Part shown: positions 16,660 to 26,163 of the stretch, piece by piece
Numbering within the stretch: the first letter of the stretch is position 1
Layout of the letters: every line of letters starts with the position of its first letter
DNA from: Rhizobium sp. L43
GTDB lineage: Bacteria > Pseudomonadota > Alphaproteobacteria > Rhizobiales > Rhizobiaceae
Reading direction: 5' to 3'
Length of the DNA: 64,000 bases
NCBI RefSeq assembly: GCF_002531725.1
Contig: NZ_NWSQ01000016.1
Span: 124,001-188,000 of the forward strand
Program-made: the position numbers and the translations under genes
Notes under the pieces: generated by a model
Told to the model about the DNA's origin: nothing
What the model saw: the letters and a program-made list of their open reading frames with translations, nothing else
The model's database searches: none

Positions 16660-19600
16660 TCAGGCGAAATAGCTCTGCAGCGGCCGCACTTCCAGATTGC
16701 CGGCCTTCAGCGCCTTGATTGCCTGGGCGGCGGCTTCGGCGCCTGCCATCGTCGTGTAATAGGGCACCTTCTGCATCAGCGTCGCACGGCGCAGCGACTT
16801 GGAGTCGGAGATCGCCTTGTTGCCATCGGTGGTGTTGATGACGAGCTGGACCTGGCGATTGCGGATCGCGTCCTCGATATGCGGGCGGCCTTCCAGAACC
16901 TTATTGATCTTGGTGGCAGTGATGCCGTTTTCGCCGAGGAAGCGGGCGGTGCCGCCGGTTGCCAGCACCTTGAAGCCCTGTTCGACGAGGATGCGGATCG
17001 CCGGCAGCACGCGCGCCTTGTCCTCGTCGCGCACGGAAACGAAGACCGTTCCGTCACGCGGCAGTTCGACGCCGGCGCCGAGCTGCGACTTGGCGAAGGC
17101 CAGCGCGAAATCGGTATCGAGGCCGATGACTTCACCGGTCGAACGCATTTCCGGGCCGAGCAGCGTGTCGACGCCGGGGAAGCGGGCGAAGGGGAAGACA
17201 GCTTCCTTGACGGCGATATGCTTCAGCTTGCGCGGATCGGGCTTTTCCCCATAGGCGGCGAAGGTCGCGTCGAGTTTCTCGCCGGCCATCACACGGGCGG
17301 CGATCTTGGCGATCGGCGCGCCGATGGTCTTGGCGACGAAGGGCACGGTGCGCGAGGCGCGCGGATTGACTTCGAGAACGTAGACGGTGCCGTCCTTGAT
17401 GGCGAACTGGACGTTCATCAGACCGCCGACATTGAGCGCCTTGGCCATCGCCTTTGCCTGGCGCTCCAGCTCGTCGAGCAGTTCGACGGGCAGCGAGCGC
17501 GGCGGCAGCGAGCAGGCGCTGTCGCCGGAATGGATGCCGGCTTCCTCGATATGCTCCATGATGCCGGCGACATAGACGTCGGTGCCGTCGGAGAGGCAGT
17601 CGACGTCGACTTCGATGGCATGAGAGAGATAGCTGTCGAAGAGCAGCGGGTTCTTGCCGAGCAGGGTGTTGATCTGGCCGGTCTTATCGTTGGGATAGCG
17701 CTGCTTGATATCCTCCGGCACCAGTTCCGGAACCGTATCGAGCAGGTAGGTCTGCAGCTGACCTTCCGAATGCAGGATCTGCATGGCGCGGCCGCCGAGC
17801 ACGTAGGACGGGCGTACGACCAGCGGGAAGCCGATTTCGGCGGCGACCAGGCGGGCCTGTTCGACCGAATAGGCGATGCCGTTGTTCGGCTGGTTGAGAT
17901 CGAGCTTCATCAGCAGCTTCTGGAAGCGGTCGCGGTCTTCGGCAAGGTCGATCATATCGGGCGCGGTGCCGAGGATCGGGATGCCGTTCTTTTCCAGCGC
18001 CTCGGCAAGCTTCAGCGGCGTCTGGCCGCCGAACTGGACGATGACGCCGACGACTTCGCCCTTTTCCTGCTCCGCGCGCAGGATCTCGATCACGTCTTCA
18101 GCGGTCAGCGGCTCGAAATAGAGGCGATCTGATGTGTCGTAGTCGGTCGAGACGGTTTCCGGGTTGCAGTTGATCATGATCGCTTCATAACCGGCATCCT
18201 TCAACGCGAAGGCGGCATGGCAGCAGCAATAATCGAACTCGATGCCCTGGCCGATGCGGTTCGGGCCGCCGCCGAGGATGACGACCTTTTTACGGTCGGA
18301 CACTTCGGCCTCGGAGCGGGCGGCGCCGACGAAGGGCGTCTCATAGGTCGAATACATGTAAGCGGTCGGCGAGGCGAATTCGGCAGCACAGGTATCGATG
18401 CGCTTGAAGACCGGGCGGACGTTCAAGCTGTTTCGGAACTCGGCGATCTGCTTCGGGCGCTTGCCGGTCAGTGTTGCCAGGCGCGCATCGGAAAAGCCCA
18501 TGGCCTTCAGCATGCGCAGGTTGGCGGCATCTTCCGGCAGGCCGTGCTCGCGGATACGGGCTTCCGTGTCGACGATGTTCTTGAGCTCGGCGATGAACCA
18601 GGGATCGATCTTGCAGCCCTCGTGCACCTCTTCGATGCTGAGACCCATGCGCAGCGCCTGGGCGACCATGCGCAGGCGATCCGGCGTCGGCGTGCCGATG
18701 GCGGCGCGGATGGCGTTGTGGCTGGATTCGCCTTCCTCGGAGTCGGGAATCTCGATCTCGTCGAGGCCGGTCAGGCCGGTTTCGAGGCCGCGCAGCGCCT
18801 TCTGCAGCGATTCGGCGAAGGTGCGGCCGATCGCCATGACTTCGCCGACCGATTTCATCGCGGTCGTCAGCACCGGCGAGGCGCCGGGGAATTTCTCGAA
18901 AGCGAAACGCGGGATCTTGGTGACGACGTAGTCGATCGACGGTTCGAAGGAGGCAGGCGTGGCGCCGCCGGTGATGTCGTTGTCCAATTCGTCAAGCGTA
19001 TAACCGATGGCGAGCTTGGCGGCGATCTTGGCGATCGGGAAGCCGGTGGCCTTGGAGGCCAGCGCCGAGGAACGCGACACACGCGGGTTCATTTCGATGA
19101 CGACGAGACGGCCGTCTTTCGGATTGACGGCGAACTGGACGTTCGAGCCGCCGGTCTCGACGCCGATCTCGCGCAGCACCGCGATCGAGGCGTTGCGCAT
19201 GATCTGGTATTCCTTGTCGGTCAGCGTCAGCGCCGGGGCGACGGTGATCGAATCTCCGGTGTGGACGCCCATCGGGTCGATGTTCTCGATCGAGCAGATG
19301 ATGATGCAGTTGTCCGCCTTGTCGCGGACGACCTCCATCTCATACTCCTTCCAGCCGAGCACCGATTCTTCGATCAGCACTTCGGTCGTCGGAGACGCGT
19401 CGAGGCCGCCGCCGACGATCTCGAAGAATTCCGAGCGGTTGTAGGCAATGCCGCCGCCGGTGCCGCCGAGGGTGAAGGAGGGGCGGATGATGGCGGGCAG
19501 GCCGACATGGTCGAGCGCCTGGGCGGCGATCGCCACGGCATGGTTCATGTAGCGCTGCTTACGGTCGCTCTCTCCGAGGTTCCACTGGTTTTCCAGCTCG

Positions 19601-20148
19601 TCCAGCGCCTTGTCGAGTTCGGATCCGGAGAGGCTCTCGCGCAGCTTGCTGCGCTCAGCCTCGTGCGTCTTGCGGTCGAGGTCCTTGATGTCGGTGGCGT
19701 TGGCCAGCATCGAGCGTGGCGTTTCCAGGCCGATACGGCCCATCGCCTCACGGAACAGCGCGCGATCCTCGGCCATGTCGATGGCGGCGGGCTTTGCGCC
19801 GATCATTTCGACATTGTAGCGATCGAGCACGCCCATGCGCTTCAGCGAAAGCGCGGTATTCAGCGCCGTCTGGCCGCCCATGGTCGGCAGCAGCGCGTCC
19901 GGGCGCTCCTTGGCGATGATCTTGGCGACGACCTCGGGGGTGATCGGCTCGACATAGGTGGCGTCGGCCAGGCCCGGATCGGTCATGATCGTCGCCGGGT
20001 TGGAGTTGACGAGGATGACACGGTAGCCTTCCTCCTTCAGCGCCTTGCAGGCCTGGGTGCCGGAATAATCGAACTCGCAAGCCTGGCCAATGACGATCGG
20101 TCCCGCGCCGATGATGAGGATCGATTTGATGTCTTGGCGCTTCGGCAT
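16660..20148 (-). CDS. carB: Carbamoyl-phosphate synthase large subunit
   Basis: An 1162-residue enzyme that makes carbamoyl phosphate from bicarbonate, ATP and ammonia supplied by CarA, feeding arginine and pyrimidine synthesis. It has two ATP-grasp halves, each opening with a GAGPIVIGQ / GGGPNRIGQ loop, and the C-terminal MGS-like allosteric domain ([16 protein letters not shown]). It is about 90 residues longer than the E. coli enzyme. Part of the excess is a charged insert near residues 150-200 ([20 protein letters not shown]), which I recall as normal in Rhizobiales. carA lies 6 kb away on the same strand, so the two subunits are not co-transcribed. Confidence 0.97.
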   Translation of the reverse strand: MPKRQDIKSILIIGAGPIVIGQACEFDYSGTQACKALKEEGYRVILVNSNPATIMTDPGLADATYVEPITPEVVAKIIAKERPDALLPTMGGQTALNTALSLKRMGVLDRYNVEMIGAKPAAIDMAEDRALFREAMGRIGLETPRSMLANATDIKDLDRKTHEAERSKLRESLSGSELDKALDELENQWNLGESDRKQRYMNHAVAIAAQALDHVGLPAIIRPSFTLGGTGGGIAYNRSEFFEIVGGGLDASPTTEVLIEESVLGWKEYEMEVVRDKADNCIIICSIENIDPMGVHTGDSITVAPALTLTDKEYQIMRNASIAVLREIGVETGGSNVQFAVNPKDGRLVVIEMNPRVSRSSALASKATGFPIAKIAAKLAIGYTLDELDNDITGGATPASFEPSIDYVVTKIPRFAFEKFPGASPVLTTAMKSVGEVMAIGRTFAESLQKALRGLETGLTGLDEIEIPDSEEGESSHNAIRAAIGTPTPDRLRMVAQALRMGLSIEEVHEGCKIDPWFIAELKNIVDTEARIREHGLPEDAANLRMLKAMGFSDARLATLTGKRPKQIAEFRNSLNVRPVFKRIDTCAAEFASPTAYMYSTYETPFVGAARSEAEVSDRKKVVILGGGPNRIGQGIEFDYCCCHAAFALKDAGYEAIMINCNPETVSTDYDTSDRLYFEPLTAEDVIEILRAEQEKGEVVGVIVQFGGQTPLKLAEALEKNGIPILGTAPDMIDLAEDRDRFQKLLMKLDLNQPNNGIAYSVEQARLVAAEIGFPLVVRPSYVLGGRAMQILHSEGQLQTYLLDTVPELVPEDIKQRYPNDKTGQINTLLGKNPLLFDSYLSHAIEVDVDCLSDGTDVYVAGIMEHIEEAGIHSGDSACSLPPRSLPVELLDELERQAKAMAKALNVGGLMNVQFAIKDGTVYVLEVNPRASRTVPFVAKTIGAPIAKIAARVMAGEKLDATFAAYGEKPDPRKLKHIAVKEAVFPFARFPGVDTLLGPEMRSTGEVIGLDTDFALAFAKSQLGAGVELPRDGTVFVSVRDEDKARVLPAIRILVEQGFKVLATGGTARFLGENGITATKINKVLEGRPHIEDAIRNRQVQLVINTTDGNKAISDSKSLRRATLMQKVPYYTTMAGAEAAAQAIKALKAGNLEVRPLQSYFA

Positions 20149-20473
20149 GGGCGATATCCATTTCTAGCTGCGCAGAAAGCCGGCCAGGGTGGGAGATCAC
20201 CGGGTCGGGTCGCGCATTGAGGGTCTTTTCAGGCTAGAAGCGGCTTATAGGCAAATGTATTTGCAAACGGAACCCCATAAATCGCGGAATCGACAGGAAT
20301 CCAACACGCCGCGAAAGCCCATTCCCCGTCGGGCACGACCAGCACCCGGATTTCGCCGCCACGTCCTCGCGGAGGCGGGGCTGATTGCCCGGATGATGTC
20401 GCTGGAATTCCGGCCGCCGACGGATATATAGATTCCTTAAAGTGCAGCAGAGGCATTGCCGGGGAGAGCGAAG

Positions 20474-21394
20474 ATGGAATGGAGAGGCCGGCGTCAGTCC
20501 GACAATATCGAAGATCGCCGCGGCGACCCGGGCAGCGGCGGTTTCGGCCGCGGCGGCGGCTTCAACTTTCCGTCCGGCGGCGGCGTTCGCCGCGCCGGCG
20601 GGCGCTTGAGCATCGGCACGATCATCTTCCTCGTCGTCATCTATTTCATCTTCAAGGCGATGGGCATCGACCTGATGCAGATGCTCGACACCGGCGGCGT
20701 GACGAGCGGCCCAGGCTACGAGGAGAGCCAGTCGGGCGGAACGCGCACACCCGCCAATGACGAGATGACCGCCTTCATGCGCACCGTTCTGGCCGAGACC
20801 GAGGATACCTGGCAGGGCATCTTCCAGGCGCAGGGCCGGACTTACGAGGAACCTCGCCTCGTGTTGTTCTCGGGCTCAACGGCATCGGCCTGCGGCTCCG
20901 CATCATCGGCAACAGGTCCGTTCTACTGCCCGGGCGACCATAAACTCTATCTCGACACCGAATTCTTCCAGGAGCTTTCCGACCGCTTCGGCGCGTCGGG
21001 CGATTTCGCCGAGGCCTATGTCGTCGCCCACGAGGTCGGCCATCACGTGCAGAACCTGCTCGGCATTCTGCCGAAGTTCAACCAGGCCCGCCAGCGCATG
21101 AGCGAGGAAGAGGCCAACAAGATGTCGGTGCGAGTCGAGCTGCAGGCCGATTGCTTCGCCGGCATCTGGGGCAAATATACCCAGCAGAAGGGACTGCTGG
21201 AGAGCGGCGACCTGGAGGAAGCGCTGAACGCCGCCCAGCAGATCGGCGACGATACGCTGCAGAAACGCTCGCAGGGTTACGTCGTGCCCGAGAGTTTCAA
21301 CCACGGCACCTCGGCGCAGCGCGTCAGATGGTTCAAGCGCGGTTTCGACAGCGGACAGCTGACGGCTTGTGATACGTTTTCGGGGCCGGTTTGA
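20474..21394 (+). CDS. Neutral zinc metallopeptidase, YpfJ type
   Basis: A 306-residue membrane-anchored protein. The N-terminus is Arg/Gly-rich, followed by one transmembrane segment (IGTIIFLVVIYFIFKAMGI) near residues 48-66 and a soluble domain with the zinc motif HEVGH at 186-190 (AHEVGHHVQNLLG). Further family marks are FYCPGDHKLYLDTEFF and LQADCFAGIWG. ATG 20474 follows GGGGAGAGCGAAG; the frame also extends six codons to a TTG. The substrate of this family is unknown. It is divergent from carB and stands alone. Confidence 0.85.
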   Translation: MEWRGRRQSDNIEDRRGDPGSGGFGRGGGFNFPSGGGVRRAGGRLSIGTIIFLVVIYFIFKAMGIDLMQMLDTGGVTSGPGYEESQSGGTRTPANDEMTAFMRTVLAETEDTWQGIFQAQGRTYEEPRLVLFSGSTASACGSASSATGPFYCPGDHKLYLDTEFFQELSDRFGASGDFAEAYVVAHEVGHHVQNLLGILPKFNQARQRMSEEEANKMSVRVELQADCFAGIWGKYTQQKGLLESGDLEEALNAAQQIGDDTLQKRSQGYVVPESFNHGTSAQRVRWFKRGFDSGQLTACDTFSGPV

Positions 21395-21472
21395 CGGGGA
21401 TAGCGGCTTCTCCGGCGTTGGGGGTGATTGCCCTTCGCTTGCGCTCGGCGCATTCGCTCCTGTCGTCGCTCA

Positions 21473-21502
21473 CCCCTCATCTGCCTGCCGGCAGATGAGG
21501 GG
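21473..21502. repeat. Palindromic intergenic repeat
   Basis: CCCCTCATCTGCC, loop TGCC and GGCAGATGAGGGG form a 13-pair hairpin. It belongs to the family of CCTCATC/GATGAGG rhizobial intergenic repeats that recur near 35070, 43690 and 51140. It lies between convergent genes and could also act as a terminator. Confidence 0.6.
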
Positions 21503-21545
21503 GCCGCACGGCACAACGTTCAGTCCCTTTCGATCCGCCCTCCAC

Positions 21546-22538
21546 CTACTTCTCACTGTCCATATGCTGCAGCATATGCTCGGGATAACGCCCGCCGGCG
21601 GCCGCATCCTTCGGCACGGCGCGTTCGATGGCGGCGAAATCGTCTGCTGACAGGTCGACCGCGCGTGACCCGAGCGCCTCGCTCAACCGATCGCGGCGGC
21701 GGGCGCCGATGATGGGGACGATATCCCCGCCCTTGGCGGCGACCCAGGCGATGGCGATCTGGGCGACCGAGACGCTCTTTGCCTCTGCGATCTCGCGCAG
21801 CTTCTCCACCAGAGCGAGGTTCTGCTCGATATTGCCTTCCTGGAAGCGCGGGCTGTAGGCGCGGAAATCGCCGGCCGTGGCTTGGCCTTTCTGCCAGTGG
21901 CCGCTGATCAGGCCGCGCGAGAGCACGCCGTAGGCGGTGATTGAGATGCCGAGTTCGCGGGTCGTCGGCAGGATCTTCTCCTCGATGCCGCGCGAGATCA
22001 GCGAATATTCGATCTGCAGGTCGACGATCGGGGCAACAGTGGCGGCGCGGCGGATCGTCTCGGCGCCGACTTCCGACAGGCCGATATGCCTGACATAACC
22101 TGCCTTGACCATATCGGCGATGGCGCCGACCGTGTCTTCGATCGGCACGTTCGGATCGAGGCGGGCCGGGCGATAGATATCGATATGGTCGACGCCGAGG
22201 CGCTGCAGCGTGTAGGCGAGGAAATTCTTTACCGCGACCGGGCGGGCATCGATGCCGCTCCAGCCGCTTGCGGGATCGCGGAGCGCGCCGAACTTGACGC
22301 TGATGACGGCATTCTCGCGCCTGCGGCCTTTCAATGCCTCGCCGATCAGCATCTCATTGTGGCCCATGCCGTAGAAATCGCCGGTATCAAGCAGGTTGAT
22401 GCCGGCATCGAGCGCGGCATGGATCGTCGCGATGCTTTCCGCGCGGTCGGAGGGGCCGTACATGCCCGACATGCCCATGCAGCCGAGGCCGATTGCCGAG
22501 ACTTCGGGTCCGGTCTTTCCCAAACGATAGGTCTGCAT
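21546..22538 (-). CDS. Aldo/keto reductase
   Basis: A 330-residue NADPH-dependent TIM-barrel oxidoreductase of the AKR superfamily. It shows the N-terminal LGKTGPEVSAIGLGCMGMSG, the catalytic Asp and Tyr in LLDTGDFYGMGHNEMLIGEAL, a Lys in VISVKFGAL, a His-like position in DHIDIYRPARLD, and the cofactor loop near IIGARRRDRLSEALG. In most members the last barrel position reads YQ.HR; here it is YRPARL, a usual variant. The natural substrate is unknown. It is a single gene facing away from the tetracycline-type exporter. Confidence 0.88.
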   Translation of the reverse strand: MQTYRLGKTGPEVSAIGLGCMGMSGMYGPSDRAESIATIHAALDAGINLLDTGDFYGMGHNEMLIGEALKGRRRENAVISVKFGALRDPASGWSGIDARPVAVKNFLAYTLQRLGVDHIDIYRPARLDPNVPIEDTVGAIADMVKAGYVRHIGLSEVGAETIRRAATVAPIVDLQIEYSLISRGIEEKILPTTRELGISITAYGVLSRGLISGHWQKGQATAGDFRAYSPRFQEGNIEQNLALVEKLREIAEAKSVSVAQIAIAWVAAKGGDIVPIIGARRRDRLSEALGSRAVDLSADDFAAIERAVPKDAAAGGRYPEHMLQHMDSEK

Positions 22539-22911
22539 TGTCTTCTCCTTCGTCCTCGCCGCGAGCGGCGCGCTGTCGATATGGTTCTACCGCATTCGCG
22601 TTCGAGCGATAATCGGACGGCATCGAACAGGCTGTGCGGGGAAATGCACAATGAGCGATCCTTCGAGTGATCTGGATGCCGTTGCGTCCATTGCAAGGGA
22701 ACGTCGCCCGGTGATCTGCTGGGCGGCCGTCGGTCTCCTGAAGCTGGAACGGCAGTGCCCGCCCTGCGGTTGAAGCGTCTCGTGAACTTCCCGTGCAGCA
22801 TGATCAAAAACTTTGAAATGTTCACGGATTGTTTCGGTCTCTTTTCTGAGCTATGTCACTTTCTCGGCGACGAGATCGTCTTTTCAGAACCAACCGCTGT
22901 AGAGATGCCTC
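22539..22911. other. Gene-free stretch of 373 bases
   Basis: Contains the divergent promoter region of the aldo/keto reductase and the Tet-type exporter. A 40-codon frame (22651-22773) preceded by GGGGAA is the only candidate gene, and nothing supports it beyond its being open. No repeat or hairpin stands out. Confidence 0.5.
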
Positions 22912-24156
22912 ATGCTTGATCCCAAATTCGTTCGCCGCGGCCTTTTCCTGGTCTTCGTTATCCTCTTCCTCGACATCATCGGCATCGCCATCATCATGCC
23001 GGTGCTGCCCGCCTATCTGGAACAATTGACCGGCGGCAGCGTCAGCGATGCGGCAATCGATGGCGGCTGGCTGATGCTGGTCTATGCCGGCATGCAGTTC
23101 CTGTTCGCGCCGCTGCTCGGAAACCTATCCGACCGTTTCGGCCGCCGGCCGATCCTTCTGCTGTCGGTGCTGACCTTTGCGATCGACAATTTCATCTGCG
23201 GCATCGCCACCAGTTTCTGGATGCTGTTCGTCGGGCGCGTGCTTGCCGGCATCAGCGGCGGCAGCTTCGCCACCTGTTCGGCCTATATCGCCGATATCAG
23301 CACGGAGGAGAACCGGGCGAAGAATTTCGGGCTGATCGGCATCGCCTTCGGCGTCGGTTTCACCATCGGCCCCGTGGTCGGCGGTGTTCTCGGCGAATTC
23401 GGCCCGCGTGTGCCGTTCCTTGGTGCTGCGGCGCTGTCGCTTCTCAATTTCATCGCCGCCTGCTTCCTGCTGCCGGAAACGCTGGAGGCAAAGAACCGCC
23501 GCCGGTTCGAGTGGAAACGCGCCAATCCGCTCGGCGCGTTGCGCCAGATGCGTAATTATCCCGGCATCGGCTGGGTCAGCCTTGTGATGTTCCTGTTCTT
23601 CCTGGCGCATGCCGTCTATCCCTCGGTCTGGTCGTTCGTCTCGACCTATCGCTACGGCTGGAGCGAGGGGCAGATCGGCCTGTCGCTCGGCATTTACGGC
23701 ATCGGCGCGGCTGTTGTCATGGGGCTCGTTCTGCCGCGGATCGTGCCGGTGCTCGGCGAGTGGAAGACCGCTCTGCTCGGCCTCTGCTTTTCGGCGGTCG
23801 GGCTCACCGGCTATGCCTTCGCCTGGGAGGGCTGGGTGGTCTACGTCATCATCGTTGCGACCGTCATGGAAAACGTCGCCGATCCGCCGCTGCGCAGCAT
23901 CGCCGCCGGCATGGTGCCGCCGTCGGCGCAGGGCGAGCTGCAGGGCGCGCTGACCAGCCTCAGCAGCATCACCACCATCCTTGGACCGCTGATCTTCACG
24001 CAGATGTTCGGTTATTTCACGCGGCCCGAGGCCCCGCTCACCTTTGCCGGCGCGCCCTATCTGACCGCCGCCCTATTCATCCTGGTGGCCGCCGGCGTGT
24101 TCCTTGTCCGGGTTCGGGTTCGTGAGCCGGTCGAGGCGCTGGAAGCGGCGGGTTGA
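22912..24156 (+). CDS. MFS efflux transporter of the TetA (DHA1) type
   Basis: A 414-residue inner-membrane antiporter with twelve predicted helices. Motif A is clear (GNLSDRFGRRPILLLS, after helix 2), and motif C in helix 5 reads GVGFTIGPVVGGVLGEFGP. The first helix (FLVFVILFLDIIGIAIIMPV) carries the Asp that is conserved in class A-C tetracycline exporters. It is a Tet-like chromosomal gene; whether tetracycline is exported cannot be read from the sequence. No TetR-type repressor gene is adjacent, which argues against a classical tetracycline-resistance cassette. Confidence 0.82.
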   Translation: MLDPKFVRRGLFLVFVILFLDIIGIAIIMPVLPAYLEQLTGGSVSDAAIDGGWLMLVYAGMQFLFAPLLGNLSDRFGRRPILLLSVLTFAIDNFICGIATSFWMLFVGRVLAGISGGSFATCSAYIADISTEENRAKNFGLIGIAFGVGFTIGPVVGGVLGEFGPRVPFLGAAALSLLNFIAACFLLPETLEAKNRRRFEWKRANPLGALRQMRNYPGIGWVSLVMFLFFLAHAVYPSVWSFVSTYRYGWSEGQIGLSLGIYGIGAAVVMGLVLPRIVPVLGEWKTALLGLCFSAVGLTGYAFAWEGWVVYVIIVATVMENVADPPLRSIAAGMVPPSAQGELQGALTSLSSITTILGPLIFTQMFGYFTRPEAPLTFAGAPYLTAALFILVAAGVFLVRVRVREPVEALEAAG

Positions 24157-24176
24157 TCGATCAGCAATGCTGATGT

Positions 24177-24197
24177 GATGATGAATTTTTCATCATC
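24177..24197 (+). terminator. Terminator-like hairpin after the Tet-type exporter
   Basis: GATGATGAA, loop TTT and TTCATCATC form a nine-pair stem 20 bases past the stop, followed by TGCCTGTTTT. Confidence 0.5.
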
Positions 24198-24297
24198 TGC
24201 CTGTTTTGGGGTAGTTCTTCGCCGGGCTTTGATCTAAGTCGGAATGATATTTTGCCGCGAGCGGCGGCGACGCGATTTCAATCACAGGACTAGTGTC

Positions 24298-25701
24298 ATG
24301 GACACGCCGATCGACGCGCGCAGGCTTGCGCCGACAACCGATAATCGTTGGGGCGCGCATTTCCGTGCAACGCTGGCGCTCGGCATTCCGCTGATCGGCG
24401 CGCAGCTTGCCCAGCTCGGCATCAACACCACGGACGTGATGATCGTCGGCCGCCTCGGCGCCGAACATCTGGCGGCGATGGTGCTTGCGGCGCAATTCCT
24501 GTTCACGATCCTGATCTTCGGCTCGGGCTTTGCCATCGCCGTCATTCCGATGGTGGCGCAGGCCTATGGCCGCGGCGACGTTATCTCGGTGCGCCGGGCG
24601 CTGCGCATGGGTCTGTGGGTGGTGATCGCATACTGGGTCATCATGCAGCCGGCCTTCTTCAATTCGGAGCAGATCCTTCTGTTCGCACAGCAGAAGCCCG
24701 AGGTGGCCAAGCTCGCCCACGGCTACATCATGATCGGCCAGTTCGGCGTGTTGCCGGCGCTGCTCTTCAACGTCATGCGGGCGCTGGTCAGCGCCATCGG
24801 CAAGGCGGGCATCATCCTCAACGTCACCATCGCCACGCTGGTGATGAATGCCATCTTCGCCTATATGCTCGTGCTCGGCCATTTCGGCTTTCCGGCGATG
24901 GGGCTCGAGGGCGCGGCGATCGTTTCGGTCGTCGTGCAGACGGCCGGCTTCCTCTTCATCCTGGCTTTCGTGCAGCGGCGGGAAGAGACCCGGCGCTACG
25001 AGATCTTCGTGCGGTTCTGGAAGCCCGACTGGCATGCGCTGCTGGAAGTCATCCGGCTTGGTTTCCCGATCAGCGTCACCATTCTTGCCGAGGTCAGCCT
25101 GTTCACGGTGGCCTCGCTGCTGATGGGCTATATCGGTACCATCGAGCTTGCCGCCCACGGCATTGCCCTGCAATGGGCCTCGATCGCCTTCATGATCCCG
25201 CTCGGCCTCAGCCAGGCGGCGACAGTGCGCGTCGGTGTCGCGCACGGGCAGGGCGATTATGATGGGCTGGTGCGGGCGTCGATCATGGTGCTCATCCTCG
25301 CCTGCGCAATTTCGGCGGTGGGCTCGGTGCTCTTTGCCACCATGCCGCAATTCCTCGGCAGCTGGTTTCTCGACGTCAACTCGCCCGAAGCGCCTGAGGT
25401 GCTTGCCTATGCCGGGCCGCTGATCGTCGTTGCCGGGCTCTTCCAGCTGGTCGACGGGCTGCAGGTGATCGCCAACGGATTGCTGCGCGGCCTCAAGGAC
25501 GCGCGCGTGCCGATGATCATGGCGCTGATCGCCTACTGGCCGATCGGCTTCTTCCTGGCCTGGGCCTTTGCCTTCCCGCTGGGCTTCGGCGGCATCGGCA
25601 TCTGGTTCGGCTTTCTCGTCGGGCTGGCAGCGGCCGCCGTCATGCTCTGCGCGCGCTTCTACCTTCTCCTTCGCCGGGAGGCGGAACTGGCCCGCGCCTG
25701 A
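24298..25701 (+). CDS. MATE-family multidrug efflux transporter
   Basis: A 467-residue polytopic protein with two MatE halves. The first begins LALGIPLIGAQLAQLGINTTDVMIVGRLG and the second LLEVIRLGFPISVTILAEVS (each shown in part); twelve membrane segments are expected. Such NorM-type proteins export cationic compounds with Na+ or H+. ATG 24298 fits the family N-terminus; the frame extends 18 codons upstream in Arg-rich, untypical sequence. The gene is independent of the MFS exporter, from which a hairpin separates it. Confidence 0.88.
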   Translation: MDTPIDARRLAPTTDNRWGAHFRATLALGIPLIGAQLAQLGINTTDVMIVGRLGAEHLAAMVLAAQFLFTILIFGSGFAIAVIPMVAQAYGRGDVISVRRALRMGLWVVIAYWVIMQPAFFNSEQILLFAQQKPEVAKLAHGYIMIGQFGVLPALLFNVMRALVSAIGKAGIILNVTIATLVMNAIFAYMLVLGHFGFPAMGLEGAAIVSVVVQTAGFLFILAFVQRREETRRYEIFVRFWKPDWHALLEVIRLGFPISVTILAEVSLFTVASLLMGYIGTIELAAHGIALQWASIAFMIPLGLSQAATVRVGVAHGQGDYDGLVRASIMVLILACAISAVGSVLFATMPQFLGSWFLDVNSPEAPEVLAYAGPLIVVAGLFQLVDGLQVIANGLLRGLKDARVPMIMALIAYWPIGFFLAWAFAFPLGFGGIGIWFGFLVGLAAAAVMLCARFYLLLRREAELARA

Positions 25702-25715
25702 GCCCGCCTTTGCCG

Positions 25716-26036
25716 TCAGGTCGCGACGGGCTTGTAGCTGGCGATATCGGCGCGAATGCCGAGACGCGCAAACATTTCCTGCGGATCGAAATTGGCGGCC
25801 TTGTGGGCCGCTGCCACGGCTGCCCGCGCGTGCTCGACGACTTCGGTGTTTTCCCATTCGGCAATGGTTACGAAATTGAATTCACCGGGGCCGGCGACCT
25901 GCTCCAGCACCCTGTGATCGATGAAGCCCTCCTGCGCCTCCAGCAGCTTGTGGGTCATTATCACTTTGACGAGAAATTCCTCTCGCGCCGCCGCCGGCAC
26001 GATGAACTTGTCGACTCGATAGAAAGCTCGGTTCAT
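25716..26036 (-). CDS. Antibiotic biosynthesis monooxygenase (ABM)-domain protein
   Basis: A 106-residue single-domain protein with the dimeric ferredoxin-like ABM fold: alternating strands around VDKFIVPAAAREEFLVKVI and FNFVTIAEWENTEVVEHARA. Members act as cofactor-free oxygenases, heme-degrading enzymes or have unknown roles; nothing here picks one. It is convergent with the MATE gene, ending 15 bases from it, and lies upstream of carA's terminator on the same strand. Confidence 0.75.
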   Translation of the reverse strand: MNRAFYRVDKFIVPAAAREEFLVKVIMTHKLLEAQEGFIDHRVLEQVAGPGEFNFVTIAEWENTEVVEHARAAVAAAHKAANFDPQEMFARLGIRADIASYKPVAT

Positions 26037-26114
26037 CCATTTTCTCCTGCATCAGATGTCTGCAGGCAGATCTGTAGTTCCTCAAGTTAAGTTGAGGTCA
26101 ATATGAGGATAAAG

Positions 26115-26142
26115 AAAAAGGCCCGGTTGAACGGGCCTTTTT
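26115..26142. terminator. Intrinsic terminator of carA
   Basis: AAAAAGGCCCG, loop GTTGAA and CGGGCCTTTTT form an 11-pair stem flanked by A and T tracts on the two sides. It works in either direction and lies just past the carA stop. Confidence 0.9.
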
Positions 26143-26163
26143 CGAAATCGGTATTGCTTGAAA

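Noticed and set aside
18217-20220. 667-codon plus-strand frame opposite carB
   Set aside because: Antisense shadow. carB has complete family motifs throughout.
22651-22773. 40-codon frame with GGGGAA upstream and Cys-rich end
   Set aside because: Too short, no recognisable pattern, and nothing besides an open frame supports it.
22912-24156. Acquired tetracycline-resistance cassette
   Set aside because: No divergent TetR gene, no flanking mobile element, and normal GC-rich codons. It looks like a chromosomal exporter.
24193-25857. 554-codon minus-strand frame
   Set aside because: It is antisense to the MATE transporter and very rich in His, Asp, Arg and Glu, the usual shadow of a GC-rich membrane-protein gene.
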